A DNA stretch of 64,000 nucleotides from Diphasiastrum complanatum (taxonomy: Eukaryota; Streptophyta; Lycopodiopsida; Lycopodiales; Lycopodiaceae), in NCBI GenBank assembly GCA_029204225.1, contig CM055105.1, positions 12,184,404-12,248,403 on the forward strand, read 5' to 3'. This document shows positions 1-10,169 of the stretch, one piece after another. Both the position numbers and the translations under genes were made by a program. The notes under the pieces are model-generated. The model searched no databases. It was not told the DNA's origin and worked only from the letters and a program-made list of their open reading frames with translations. Numbering within the stretch: the first letter of the stretch is position 1; every line of letters begins with the position of its first letter.

Positions 1-1270
1 ATATTGTCCTTTGTAAGGAAATTCCGCAATTCTGTGTCCTTTGCCACATCCATAGCAGCCATAGTTCCTTCCGCCTTGACGCTGAGTTTGAGCTACATAG
101 GCTGCAAAATATTCATTTATGGCAAGATCCATAAATGGTTCGTCCGGTCCATACCATTGCTACTGCTCAAGTTGAGGTGGTACTTGCATCTCTGGTGTTG
201 ATTGACTGGCCCTGGTGGTGCAAGTAAGGCCATACACTGTTGTTGATTCGGTGCATCGTATCTCGGTGCCGCGTTTGGTGCCCCTTGATGATATGGATAA
301 GAAGTCTGATAACCTATTATGTTGAACACTCCGAGGGTAAAACGGGCAAAATGTCGTATCGTGCGATGTTGCATTGCACTAATGGCAAAATCTATGTGTC
401 AGTCTCAAATTTTGCTTTAGGACTGGACACTCGTTTGCTATATGGTTTTGTGTGCATACTGAACACCATACATTCTCCCATTGTGGATACTAGAGCTGGT
501 TTGGTTCTGGTTGATGTGGCATTGCTGCTACAGCTCCTTGTAAGGCTTTCAGTTTCTGATCAAACTGCGTTGTAAGTTGCTCCATCTGCTGTTTGTGTAA
601 TTTTGTCATTTGATCCAACAGCAGTTCTATGGATAGAGCAGATGCGTTTAATGATAATGATGCTATCGAGGGAGTAGGAGTTTGGGTGGATGGATATTTG
701 TCGTCAGATCCCTCATCTTCTTCCCTGATGGCATCTTCCATAGCTTCTTGCAGAGTAGCGTACTCCTCCCGTCATTTCAGTTCTCTTATGATGCTTCGTG
801 GTAGACCGGCTAGGAACCACATGATCACCGCATGATCGAGAGTTAAAGCTGCACTGCACTTGGATCAAAGATGTTTGACCTGCTCAATATAGTCCCTGAC
901 CCTTTCTCGTTTTCCCATCTTGACTTTGCTCAGCATGAGAAACGAGACTTCTTGGTTTAAAGTGCGTGATGCCGCTTTAACCGCCTTCCAGGTGGATTTT
1001 TTTTCCTCTGACAGGTTGAAAAACCAATCTTGAGCCACTGCTAATAAGGACATGGAAAACAACATCAACTTTTCTGCAGGTGTCCGTTCACCGTAGATTT
1101 CACAAGCTTGCTCATAGATCTAGAGGAAGCGGATGGGATCTGATGATCCGTCGTATTTTGGTATTTCCATCCATGGTACTCTCCAAACCGCTTGCAAGGG
1201 AGCGACAAGTACGGGTTGGCCCATTGGTTCCATTGGCTCTGGTTCCAGTTCTGCCTCTTGTTGCGTAGCT
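1..1270 (-). pseudogene. Gypsy (Athila/Tat-like) gag, partial, element A
   Basis: Minus-strand retrotransposon gag, which would form the virus-like particle; it runs off the left edge. Reading down from about 1,270 there is a gag N-terminal motif (PKYDGSSDPIRFL, about 1,180-1,140), then a gag core at 865-1,068 (AQDWFFNL, later RERVRDYIEQ), then an acidic and Gln-rich segment at 490-741 (EDAIREEDEGSDD). At about 20-68 lies a zinc knuckle CYGCGKGHRIAEF, in which the last cysteine of CX2CX3HX4C is replaced by Phe. The same motifs in the same order occur in the plus-strand gag at 50,837-57,215, so both belong to one family. Stops and frameshifts separate the pieces, so it is a relic. The assignment to gag is firm; the lineage rests on the tRNA-Asp-type primer site at 2,638-2,654. 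Confidence 0.75.
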
Positions 1271-1547
1271 GCTAATCTAGAAAGGTGTGGTGCTTGATTT
1301 GCTATCTTTCTTGCTACTGATCATCCAGATCTCAGATTCATCTGATGGTGGGTTCCAAAGTAATTGGATTTTGCTCACACAATAGTGGGATACAGTCTGG
1401 ATCTTAAGGATCTGATCAATCCGATCTGCCGGAAGTGAAATTTAGACCTTTTACGGCGGTTTTTCCTTGATAACTTCTTACTCCTTGCACTAATTGACCT
1501 AAGATTTTGACAGTAGTTGGATCTGGTGCAGATATTTCTACTGATCT

Positions 1548-2350
1548 AGTCTGCGAGGGTTCTCTTGTGCAAGGGTTGGCTGTGCGAGGGTTCTTTAGCT
1601 ATTTTTGCAATAAAAAACTTGATATCTCTCATATCCTTGGGAAGTAACTCTCGCAAGGATCACAATAGCTGAATTTGGGTCAGATCTCACTATGGAATTT
1701 TCTGCGAGAGTTAACTCTCGCACTAAGTGAAAATTTCACTATATGCAAGGGTTTAGAACCACTATTTTGGCTTGATCTTCACCAAATCTCTATACTAACT
1801 CTCGTAGCCTTCATCACTAATGGAAATTGACATTTTGAATCGATTGAGAGGGTCTGCAAGAGTTCTTATTGGAAGCATTTGCTAGATCTTCACTTTTTAG
1901 TGATTTTTTAGCACTTAAACCCAATTTTCTGCTCACTAGAATCAAACTAACTCTCGCAAGCTTTTCTGTGTCCTTGTCTCTCAGAGATAAAACTTCAGAA
2001 TCCTCTACGAGAGTTCTTACCCACTAGAATTGAAAATTTTGGTGTCTACGAGGGTTCTCTGGTACTTTCCTGTCTTGTTTTCACCGGGAACTCTCGCACA
2101 GGCACGCAGACATCAAACCAACTCTCACAAGCTTCTCTATGTCCTTGTCTCACTGAGATGGAACTTCAGAGGGCTCTGCGAGAGTTTTGGTGAAGATTTG
2201 CATTGTTTTGGACTTTTTCAAGGGTTTTTTGAATTTTTTTTATGATTTTTCTCTGATTTTTGCAATCTGTTTGGAACTAACTCTCGCAGGCTTCTATGCA
2301 GGTCTGAGACAGTACCCTAGAGCTTCTGCCAGTCATGCAAGGGTTAACTC
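1548..2350 (-). repeat. Leader of element A with dispersed CTCGCA/TGCGAG motifs
   Basis: This is the untranslated stretch between the primer site (2,638-2,654) and gag (from about 1,270). By eye it holds about a dozen copies of AACTCTCGCA or its reverse complement TGCGAGAGTT, plus decayed forms such as CTACGAGAGTT, at irregular spacing and in both orientations (near 1,550, 1,590, 1,645, 1,703, 1,797, 1,945, 2,004, 2,045, 2,090, 2,119, 2,176, 2,278). No open reading frame of note. Similar motifs sit in the leader of the giant element (49,870-50,665) and upstream of its extra ORF (59,450-59,745). Confidence 0.7.
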
Positions 2351-2637
2351 TTAGTGGTTTTGGAGATATTAAAATCTGATGAGATTTTAGGCTCTTTTTA
2401 CCTCCAAAATGTAGATTGGTGTGTTTTTTGAGTTTTTTTGACTGGTTGGTTTGAGTTTCAAGCCCTTAGAGGCTGTTCAGGGCCTCCTCTACGTCTCACA
2501 CCTCCTCCGCTACTATCAATAGTCCAAACACAGAAAAATACAAAAAATTGACTCTAAATTCCCAAAAATCTACCTAAAATTATTCTAAAAAGCAAGTAAT
2601 AGCTAAAATGCAACTACACTAGTTAGTGGAAACCTAT

Positions 2638-2654
2638 CTCCGGCAACGGTGCCA
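2638..2654 (-). other. Primer-binding site, tRNA-Asp type (element A)
   Basis: The minus strand reads TGGCACCGTTGCCGGAG. Apart from two substitutions this is the complement of the 3' end of plant tRNA-Asp (TGGCGCCGTTGCCGGGG), the usual primer site of Athila/Tat-type Gypsy elements. It lies one base from the LTR end at 2,656, which fixes the element's direction as minus. Confidence 0.8.
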
Positions 2655-2655
2655 C

Positions 2656-3010
2656 TGTAGGGTCTTTGATCCGATGTAGTAATAGCCCTCCCGCTTGTCA
2701 CTGGATAGGCACCTAACTATGCATAGATGCTACTTTTAGTTAGTTCCCTACTTTTTATCTAACTCTACTTCCACTAACACTACTTCCACTAACTACTCCC
2801 CTAAACTACCTTCATCATGATTGTAGGTGAAAAGAAAGGGAAGATTAGAAAGTTTTATTTTAATTACAAAGGCCCAAGTCTATGTTATTTACAACTTAAA
2901 ATTGCGTGCTCATTGGGCCATGGGCTTATACGCGCAGGATGCCATGCCCTCGCAACACATTTTATTGGTCAATTTTATTTATTTGCAATTTGTCGGGAAT
3001 ACCCCCAACA
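2656..3010 (-). mobile_element. 5' LTR of element A (355 bp)
   Basis: It is bounded by TG...CA. On the minus strand it starts TGTTGGGGGTATTCCC (plus end at 3,010) and ends CCCTACA next to the primer-binding site. The matching 3' LTR would lie left of the window, so the length rests on the termini and primer site only. No target duplication can be confirmed from one end. Confidence 0.65.
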
Positions 3011-3671
3011 AAAATTCAATCCATGTATTGTCAGTCGATTCCAACCCACGTCGCAATCAAGAGGACGACATTGACAGTCCACCTACTTGTACATAGATTT
3101 ATTATTTACAACGATGGCTATCTACCATAGGACGGCTCTAGTAAATTAAGTGGATTCAAACTTATACTCTCAAGTACTGATCATTGAACTGCAATCATTA
3201 GCAAGTCAAGTGAACTTAAAATAAAGTCTTCACCTTTAGTAGTCAGTGATCATTTGGATAATTCGATTCATTCAATTTCTTCTAGTCTAATCATATTTTC
3301 CCAGACATAAGTAAGAATTCATCTAGCAACGATCAAGCGTCTAAGGCTCTGCATTTTTGCGCCTCATAGACCAACGCACTGCTTCACGCTCATGTACTCT
3401 ATTTTTTATTAATCAAAGAGTGCAATTTTATCCACACACAACTGTTGTTCATTTGTGCATTATAGAAGACTGCATTACATCTTGATTCTTGCTATTATGC
3501 TGACACACTTCCGATCCACAACTGCCTGTTGTAAGTTTCTGCTGCTAATATCTCAATCTAGATTTTGACTCTAGACCTTTATCTTTGGAACTGATTGTTT
3601 GATTCCCATCAAGATACTACGTTCTACTCTTGTGTCTGAACTCGTTTATGCTACAACACCGATTTCCAACA
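3011..3671 (+). mobile_element. Probable 5' LTR region of Copia element B
   Basis: Non-coding sequence directly before a tRNA-Met primer site at 3,672. Its right part should be the 5' LTR of the Copia element that follows. No second copy is in the window, so the left boundary cannot be placed. No other feature is seen in it. Confidence 0.45.
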
Positions 3672-3686
3672 TGGTACCAGAGCCTG
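3672..3686 (+). other. Primer-binding site, initiator tRNA-Met (Copia B)
   Basis: TGGTACCAGAGCCTG differs at one base from the standard Copia primer site TGGTATCAGAGCC. A gag ATG follows at 3,816. It sets the 5' end and plus orientation of Copia element B. Confidence 0.75.
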
Positions 3687-3815
3687 TGATTCAGTACTCT
3701 GCATTTCCATGCAGGTCGTCAGTCTTGTTTCTATCAAGACATCGATTTGAAAGTGTGCAGCTAGTAGTTTTTCAACATCATTGTCTCTACCAGTGATCTC
3801 GCTCTCGTCACCAGA

Positions 3816-4566
3816 ATGGATCCATCTTCTAGTTCATCTCTGATCGACAAACTCAAATGGAGAGAACTACCATCTCTGGAAGTTCAAGATGAAAGTCCTA
3901 CTACTTGCCAAAGAACTGTGGGACATCAATGATGACACAAAGCTCTCAATGCAACCAACATCACCAAATGGAGACAAAGGGATGGCAAGGCATTTGTCTT
4001 TATTACTCCAAATCGAACTGCTCAGACCATTAAGGATGCATGGGACATCCTAGCAACCCTCTATGAGATCATAGATGTCACATCCAAGCTACATTTGAGG
4101 AAAAAATTCTTTACATTAAGAATGTCTGATGAAGACAATATTTTGAGCCATCTCAACACATTCAAGAATCTCATGGAGCAGATGACTACAACTGGCTCAG
4201 TCATTGAAGATTCTAATGGAGTATTGACCCTACTATCGAGTCTACTTGAATCTCTCAAAACCTGGGTCACGGCTATCTCGACTCAACAATATCTTACTTT
4301 ATCAAGAGTCATTTCGATTCTACTTCAAGAGGAGATCAGACGACATGGATCCTGCTCCAGCTCATAATCAAATTCTCAAGCTCTATTCTCAAAGAAAAAT
4401 CAAAAATTTAGATCCAAGAGTTCTACAAAATCAAACTATCCTAACAAGAAGAGCAACATGCAGTCTGAATCGAATTCAGAGACTTCATCATTCCAGCCAA
4501 GATAGATACTATTCTGTAAATATTGTAAGAGGACTGGTCACCTTATTAAGGACTATAGGACATTGA
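3816..4566 (+). pseudogene. Copia gag, element B
   Basis: Gag of a Ty1/copia element. The ATG at 3,816 opens MDPSSSSSLIDKLKW; frameshifts and stops follow. The best-preserved part is 4,095-4,367, a UBN2-type gag stretch (LSHLNTFKNLMEQM, then TLSRVISILLQEE). A zinc knuckle at about 4,510-4,560 reads CKYCKRTGHLIKDY, with the final cysteine of CX2CX4HX4C changed to Tyr. A close relative of the 4,224-4,350 part recurs alone at 48,884-49,040. Not functional. Confidence 0.75.
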
Positions 4567-4689
4567 AACACAACAATGAAAAGAAGAATCAGTTCCAACA
4601 ACAAGAAGCAAATGCTGCAACTACTAGTCACTCGACCCAGCCACAAGAGAAAAATGAAGCAGCCTTCATGACCAAAGTTGGAGAACTGC

Positions 4690-7050
4690 AGGATATCGAT
4701 TATTGGTATTTGGACTTGGGAGCAACACAACACATGTGTAAAGACCACTAGGAAATGCCCCTAAGATGACGACATGAAAACACAAGAGAGACTACGGAGA
4801 AAAACCACCCAATGAAACCTAGGTCCCTCTTGGATCTAGCCCCCAAGCCATGCCATGTGATAGCAAGTGGAGAAGAGCTCAACTGGTAACCTAGACCAAA
4901 GTCGTCAACGTAATAATCACTACCTCAATATATAAAGAGTAGGATCCTGTGCATGAACCCATGAAATCCCCATGTAGGTCAACTATAAATAGGCCACAAC
5001 TCTTGCATTCCTTATATCAGTCACACGTACATGCACTACTCCATATGTCTCAATTAGAGTGTTTAGGTCCTCTCAAGGTCATGAGTCACCAACAGGCCTC
5101 TACGTTGAATAAAATCTAGGTGTGACCAATAACTCAAACACTGGAGGGCCAGTCTACCATATTAGGACTATTCCATGTCCATAACTGAATATGGCCATAA
5201 CAACATGACTCACCACCGTGACTGGTTTCAAGACTATACAAGTCATTCACGCATTCTTGAGTTGTACAATTAGGAGACAACTCATCTCATACTATCGAGG
5301 GTGAAGGAACTATCAAGATCGAATTTCAGAAAGGTGATGTAAAATTTCTAACCAATGTTCTTCACATTTCCAATCTTACCAAAAATCTGCTTTCAATAAG
5401 TGAAATCATTGATTCTGGTCATAGGGTCGAATTCAATACAGAGGGCTGCACTATTCTTGACAATCTAGAAAAATTTTAGCTTTCGATAGGTGATATGGCT
5501 ATCTTTACAAGCTAAGCCATTGTTATTCTACAAACTATTAAGCTCTTCATACTTCAACTTCTGAATCAACTGATATGTTATGGCATTTCAAACTAGGCCA
5601 ATTAAACTTCATAAGTATTCAGCAAATGTCAAATCGAATTTAGTGCAAGATCTACCATATATTAGCAAGTCAACTTCTCTTTGTGAAAGTTGTATTATCA
5701 ACAAACATGCCAGAATTTCATTTAATTTTGATTCAGTCCATTCATCTAAAGGTTTGCTAGATCTTGTACATAGTGACATGTGTGGCCCTATGTAGATTGC
5801 TTCCACAAGGGGAGCCATTTACTTTCTAACCTTTACTGATAATTTCTCTCGAAGAATTGTCACCTACTTTCTGAAGAACAAATCTGAAGCATTCAAATTC
5901 TTCAAACAGTTCAAGGCATCTGTTGAAAATAAAACACTGAGAAAAATCGAGACTCTCTGCACTAATGGAGGGGGAGAATGTATCTCCACCAAATTCAAGA
6001 CTGCAAGGCGAATGGAATACACCAACAATTTACAACTAGCTATTCACCTTAGTCCAATGGTATAGCTCAAAGGAAAAATTAGATACTGATCAAAAGTGCC
6101 AAGAGCATGTTGGCCCATGCCTCTCTTCCAAAGAAATTCCAGGCAGAAGCAATCACAATTGCTGCTTATCTACAAAATCGATCGATTACAAAAGCTCTAA
6201 ACGACAAAACACCTTATGAGGTATGGACAGGATCAAAACCCTCACTCAAGCACATTCAAGTTTTTGGATGCATTGCTTACTCTCAAATCCCTGGTGATTT
6301 AAGAAAGAAGCTAGCAATCGATTTTCATTGGCTATTCTCCAAACCACAAGGCATACAGAATCTATGATCCAAACATACAGAAGTCATTCACAAGTAGAGA
6401 TGTCATTTTTGTGAAAGATTAGTTCTTCGACCACAAGGGGAAGGCTCCAAAAAATTCCGATTCCAGAGTCGGAACCAGCTTCGAACTCAGGATCGAACAT
6501 CAGAAAATCGATACAGACTCAGACAGTGAGTCAAATCCTCAACGAGTTGAATTGTATCAGAGGATCAAAGTTCAACCCAAAAGATCCAATCGATTCAAAA
6601 AGCCTCCATCCCAGTTTATGGATGATCCAGCCTATTATTTTGTGCAAGAACCATGCATTGTATCAGAGGCCATGTCAACTCGAGATGTTGATCAATGGAA
6701 AGTTGTGATGGACACATAATTCAATTCTCTGATTGAGAATTAGACATGGATTGTAATAGAGTTGCCAAAGGATTGAAATCCAGTTCCATGCAAATGGATA
6801 TTCAAAGCGGAGTATGATGCTGAAAGAAAACTTAATCGATACAAGACTAGATTGGTCGCCAAAGGTTTTTCACAAATTTCAGATCTAGATTATTCAAAGA
6901 CTTTTAGCCCTGTTGTTAAACATACTTCAATTTGACTATTACTCTCTTATGCAATTGCAACCAATCTCGAATTCCACCAAATGGACTTCCAAACAGCTTT
7001 TCTAAATGGGACTATCAAAAGAAAGATCTACAAGCTCAAGGGTACGGGTC
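4690..7050 (+). pseudogene. Copia pol (protease, integrase, reverse transcriptase), element B
   Basis: Polyprotein remnants in Copia order. Protease start at about 4,700-4,750: YWYLDLGATQHMCKDH, with the catalytic DSG changed to DLG. After a foreign insert (4,752-5,262) the line resumes with GDNSSHTIEGEGTIKIEF. Integrase pieces span about 5,570-6,365: HSDMCGPM, then a DDE region reading TNGGGEC where Asp is replaced by Asn, then DKTPYEVWTGSKPSL. Reverse transcriptase at about 6,690-7,045 has RYKTRLVAKGFSQ and HQMDFQTAFLNGTI. Homology stops abruptly near 7,045, before the YxDD motif, so the 3' half is missing. Many stops and frameshifts make it a dead copy. The fragment at 46,470-47,975 is from the same or a close family. 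Confidence 0.8.
4752..5262. mobile_element. About 510-bp insert splitting Copia B pol
   Basis: The protease line breaks after MCKDH and resumes at 5,263 with GDNSS, leaving about 510 bp with no coding similarity. It contains TATAAATA (4,984-4,991) and AATAAA (5,108-5,113), as a solo LTR might. I found no clear terminal repeats or target duplication, so its identity is open. Confidence 0.4.
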
Positions 7051-7359
7051 GTCTATCTCTGAAATGCCTTAGGATTTGATTTACAGGGTGCCTTCACTTT
7101 TCCTAGGGCACCTTCGGCATTTTGTAAGACAGTGTCATCTTTTTTGCCTGTCACAAATCACGTGTAAAAATACAGTGTCACAGCCTTTTTCGCCTATGGA
7201 AAATTACTTGTATTTATGCAGACAATCGAGTTTTTCCGCCTGTCTTATTTTACATGTAAATATGTAGTCTGTGCGACAACATGAGTAAAAATGCAGCATG
7301 AATGGAGGCAGATTGAAATAGGATTTAGGAGAGTAGAGGAGATAAATCCAACAATTTCC
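7051..7359. other. Unassigned spacer
   Basis: Non-coding sequence between the broken Copia B reverse transcriptase and the direct repeat at 7,360. It shows loosely repeated phrases around GTGTCA and CCTGTC. Nothing recognisable. Confidence 0.3.
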
Positions 7360-7652
7360 GAAGTGCCCACACGTGTGACCAATACGGATTTTGATCCCTT
7401 CCAAGATTGAGATCAAATCCCCTCATCAAAACTTAGCTTCTAGCTTGCTCTCACAAGACTAGTTTTTAGCACCAAAAACTGTTAAAAATAGATTTGATTA
7501 GATCAATGATCAAAGCTCTTGTACTTGGCTCTGATACCATGTGAAAGTATAGTACTTTGTAGACCATAAATGGATCTTAGAAGATCCACAAGAGTGATTA
7601 TGTACTTGCTTAACAATGCATCAAAAAACTAGTCAACAAATCTTGATCTAGA
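7360..7652 (-). repeat. Copia 5' end, copy 1 (leader, primer site, part of LTR)
   Basis: A direct repeat of 9,806-10,100, with only scattered differences by eye. It contains GGCTCTGATACCA (7,527-7,539), a minus-strand tRNA-Met primer site, followed on the plus strand by TGTGAAAG (7,540), the LTR end. So it is the 5' end of a minus-strand Copia element: leader to the left, LTR to the right. The LTR's outer end is not resolved. Sequence beyond 7,652 differs from the second copy. Confidence 0.6.
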
Positions 7653-7910
7653 TTGGCAATTTGACACACATCATGCCAAGCCATTAGGCCAAAAAGGGCC
7701 TCTTCACTAATTATAATTAGTGTTAATGACGACATGTGTACCAATAAAAGAGTGACAATTGAGATAGAATGGTCCATATGACATGGCACATCCAATGGCC
7801 TAGATGAAATCCCAAAATCTAACTCACCCACTAACCACACTATAACTACACTCCCTTAGCCCCTTATTGATGACAATGTCACACTCAAAAGCAAGGCCCA
7901 AATTCAAATC

Positions 7911-8538
7911 TTGAATTTGTGAAGGGTTGAAATTTTTTCTGCACTTCACCCATATTTTTTTTAAGCTTGTTTTGGAGAGAAAATAGGTTTCAAATTTATT
8001 TACATTTCATATTGAGGTTTAGATGAAAAAAAAGGTACAAGGAGAGGTCCTCCCTTGTACCATAAAGAAAAAAAAATTTAAAATGTAGGGGGGGTCCACG
8101 CTCCCCTCTGCACGGTCAGCCTCCCGATGCCCCTCCGTGCTCGCAACCCACCCCGGGCCACTAGCCCTGTTTGTCGCCCACAACTCCATCGCGGCCCCTA
8201 CGAGCTCACAAGTACATTGGCCGACGCTTGGTTCTGGGCCCTCTCAGGAGCTGGGCCTCTCGGGAGCTGGGCGGCGAGCTGGGCTGGTGGCCCGGGGTGG
8301 GTTGCGAGCAAGGAGGAGATGCACGGCCGAAGGAAGAGCGACCGTGCAGGGGGGGGGGGGGGGGGGGTGGACTCTTTTCTTTATGGTACAAGCCCCCCCA
8401 CCCCTCCACCCCCCTTTTTCTTTTATCTAAACCTCAATGTGAAATGTAAAAAAATTTGAAACCTTTTTTCTCTCCAAAACAAGCTTAAAAAAAATTCGGA
8501 TGAAGTGCAAAAAATATTTCAGCCCTTCACAAATTCAA
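7911..8538. mobile_element. Fold-back (long inverted-repeat) element with GC-rich core
   Basis: The two halves are inverted copies. The left starts TTGAATTTGTGAAGGG and the right ends CCCTTCACAAATTCAA. Inner stretches also pair, including AAGCTTGTTTTGGAGAGA, TTGTACCATAAAGAAA and CTCGCAACCCACCCCGGGCC with their complements, so the arms reach about 8,190 and 8,275. The core (about 8,090-8,370) is strikingly GC-rich against the AT-rich surroundings, and a G run of 17 or more lies at about 8,350. Small ORFs inside are low complexity, with no domain seen. No convincing target duplication was found. It could be a MITE-like fold-back transposon or an inverted duplication. Confidence 0.65.
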
Positions 8539-8989
8539 AAATAAATTAATATTTTTACAAGCATTGAATTTAATTTTTTATTCATTTAATATACTAGGTT
8601 CAAGTGCAACCTATGTGACTAGGTTCTAACTCAAGCTAAACCCAAGGTGAACTGCCACATAGGACTACTAGGAAGTGAATTAATCCAGATTATCAAACTG
8701 GTTTAGGCAAGGAAGAGGCCCTTTTTGAGTCCAAAAAGGGCCCTAATGCATGGATTCCAAGGCATTTTGTGCACTTGAAGATACATCAATTAAACTATTA
8801 AGTGCATACATAACGTTGCCAAAGACAACTTGCCTTGCTTAATCCATATGATTGAGACTTGATGGCTCCATCTTGATACTCATGGATCTTCTTGGAGTCA
8901 TTGGGTCTTGAGCTTGCTCCTCCACTTGACTTGACTCCAAACTGTCAATGAATTGAATAAGGTGTTGATCCAAATGTGTTCTTCAAGTT
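8539..8989. other. Unassigned AT-rich spacer
   Basis: Between the fold-back element and the minus-strand retroelement block. No ORF, repeat or motif is recognised. Confidence 0.3.
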
Positions 8990-9620
8990 TACAAATCTTC
9001 CACTCTTGAAAGATCACATTTCCACCATTGACAACTTCTTTGTTGGAGAACATGTAGATTCTACAATCTCTACTTGAAGAGCAAAATATTACCATTATTC
9101 CATCATTGAAGTAGGATAATCTTTGGTCCTTACATTGGAATGATCATACACAATGCATGTGGACACAAAGATTTCCAAAACAATGGATGTTTCATCTTTT
9201 ATGACTCTATTCAAACTATTACAAAAATAGTTATAATGAAATTGCTTTATCAACGACAAATTCAAAGCATCCCATTTCAGTGTCTTGTCATACAAAGTAA
9301 TGAAGACCATGAATCTTAAAGACAAGAAACAAATCACCTCATGTCTACTAATACTATCCAAACAGTATTCAAAAATCGTAGACTCTCCAATGCTCACCAC
9401 CCTTGCAAGATGCACACTTGAATGGACAATTTGCATGCAATTTGATGACCCGGCCTTTGTCATTGAGGACCTCTGTGGAACTCTCATGATTTAAGGCTGA
9501 TCCTCAAGATCTTCTTCTTTTTGATGCTCCTCCTCAATGCTAGCAAGATCACACTTTGCCAAGATCTCCTCTTTTGCCAAGCTCACATTCTCAACACTTA
9601 TTGATGTACTTTCAAGACAT
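8990..9620 (-). pseudogene. Unidentified Copia-associated ORF block, minus copy
   Basis: An inverted copy of 11,400-12,040. Its longest open stretch (9,095-9,487) includes IGESTIFEY, then CFLSLRFMVFITLYDKT, then NSLNRVIKDET. I recognise no domain. In the plus copy this block lies downstream of a Copia zinc knuckle, so it probably belongs to a Copia gag-pol region or an insert in one. The plus copy keeps a 151-codon frame and this one about 130. Some substitutions between the copies are conservative at protein level, for example Arg/Lys in DSISRHE and DSISKHE. Confidence 0.45.
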
Positions 9621-9660
9621 GTAAATTTTTTTTAGAGGACCTGATTTCAGCCTAGATTAA

Positions 9661-9986
9661 TTAGATCTCATGAATCAAATTCAATCTAATCAATGGCACT
9701 TGATCTTGGTAGCTTATCCTAGGATTTCCACCAAAAATCAGATCAAAAGCTTTCAAATTGAATTTACAGTGATCAAATGCATGTAGTGCATTAAATGTTG
9801 TTTCAGAAGTGCCCACACGTGTGACCCAAGTACGGATTTTGATCCCTTCCAAGTTTCAGATCAAATCCCCTCACCAAAACTTGGCTTCTAGCTTGCCTCA
9901 CAAGACTAGTTTTTAGCACCAAAAACTGTTAAAAATAGATTTGATTAGATCAATGATCAAAGCTCTTGTACTTGTCTCTCATACCA
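9661..9986 (-). pseudogene. Copia leader/gag-start fragment, minus strand
   Basis: Downstream (in the minus direction) of the degenerate primer site and LTR end at 9,981-9,987 comes a short open stretch (9,661-9,852) reading EGIKIRTWVTRVGT. It lies where the leader or gag start of a minus-strand Copia element should be. It is too short and decayed for a firm call. Confidence 0.35.
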
Positions 9987-10100
9987 TGTGAAAGTACAGT
10001 ACTGTTTAGACCATATATGGATCTTAGAAGATCCACAAGAGTGATTATGTACTTGCTTAACAATGCATGAAAAAACTAGTCAACAAATCCTGATCTAGAT
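9806..10100 (-). repeat. Copia 5' end, copy 2 (leader, primer site, part of LTR)
   Basis: Second copy of the direct repeat at 7,360-7,652. The primer site here has decayed to CTCATACCA, and the LTR start TGTGAAAG is at 9,987. It is followed by sequence unrelated to that after copy 1. The two copies are about 2.4 kb apart in the same orientation, suggesting two elements of one family or a local duplication. Confidence 0.6.
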
Positions 10101-10169
10101 CAAGCATTAATAATAATAAACAAAGATCATAGACACAAATCCAAGCCCACACATGTGAAGAGCAGCCCA

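Noticed and set aside
8127-8459. Overlapping 92-110-codon frames in the GC-rich core of the fold-back element
   Set aside because: Low-complexity Gly, Pro and Ala content, present in several frames at once because GC-rich DNA has few stops. No domain.
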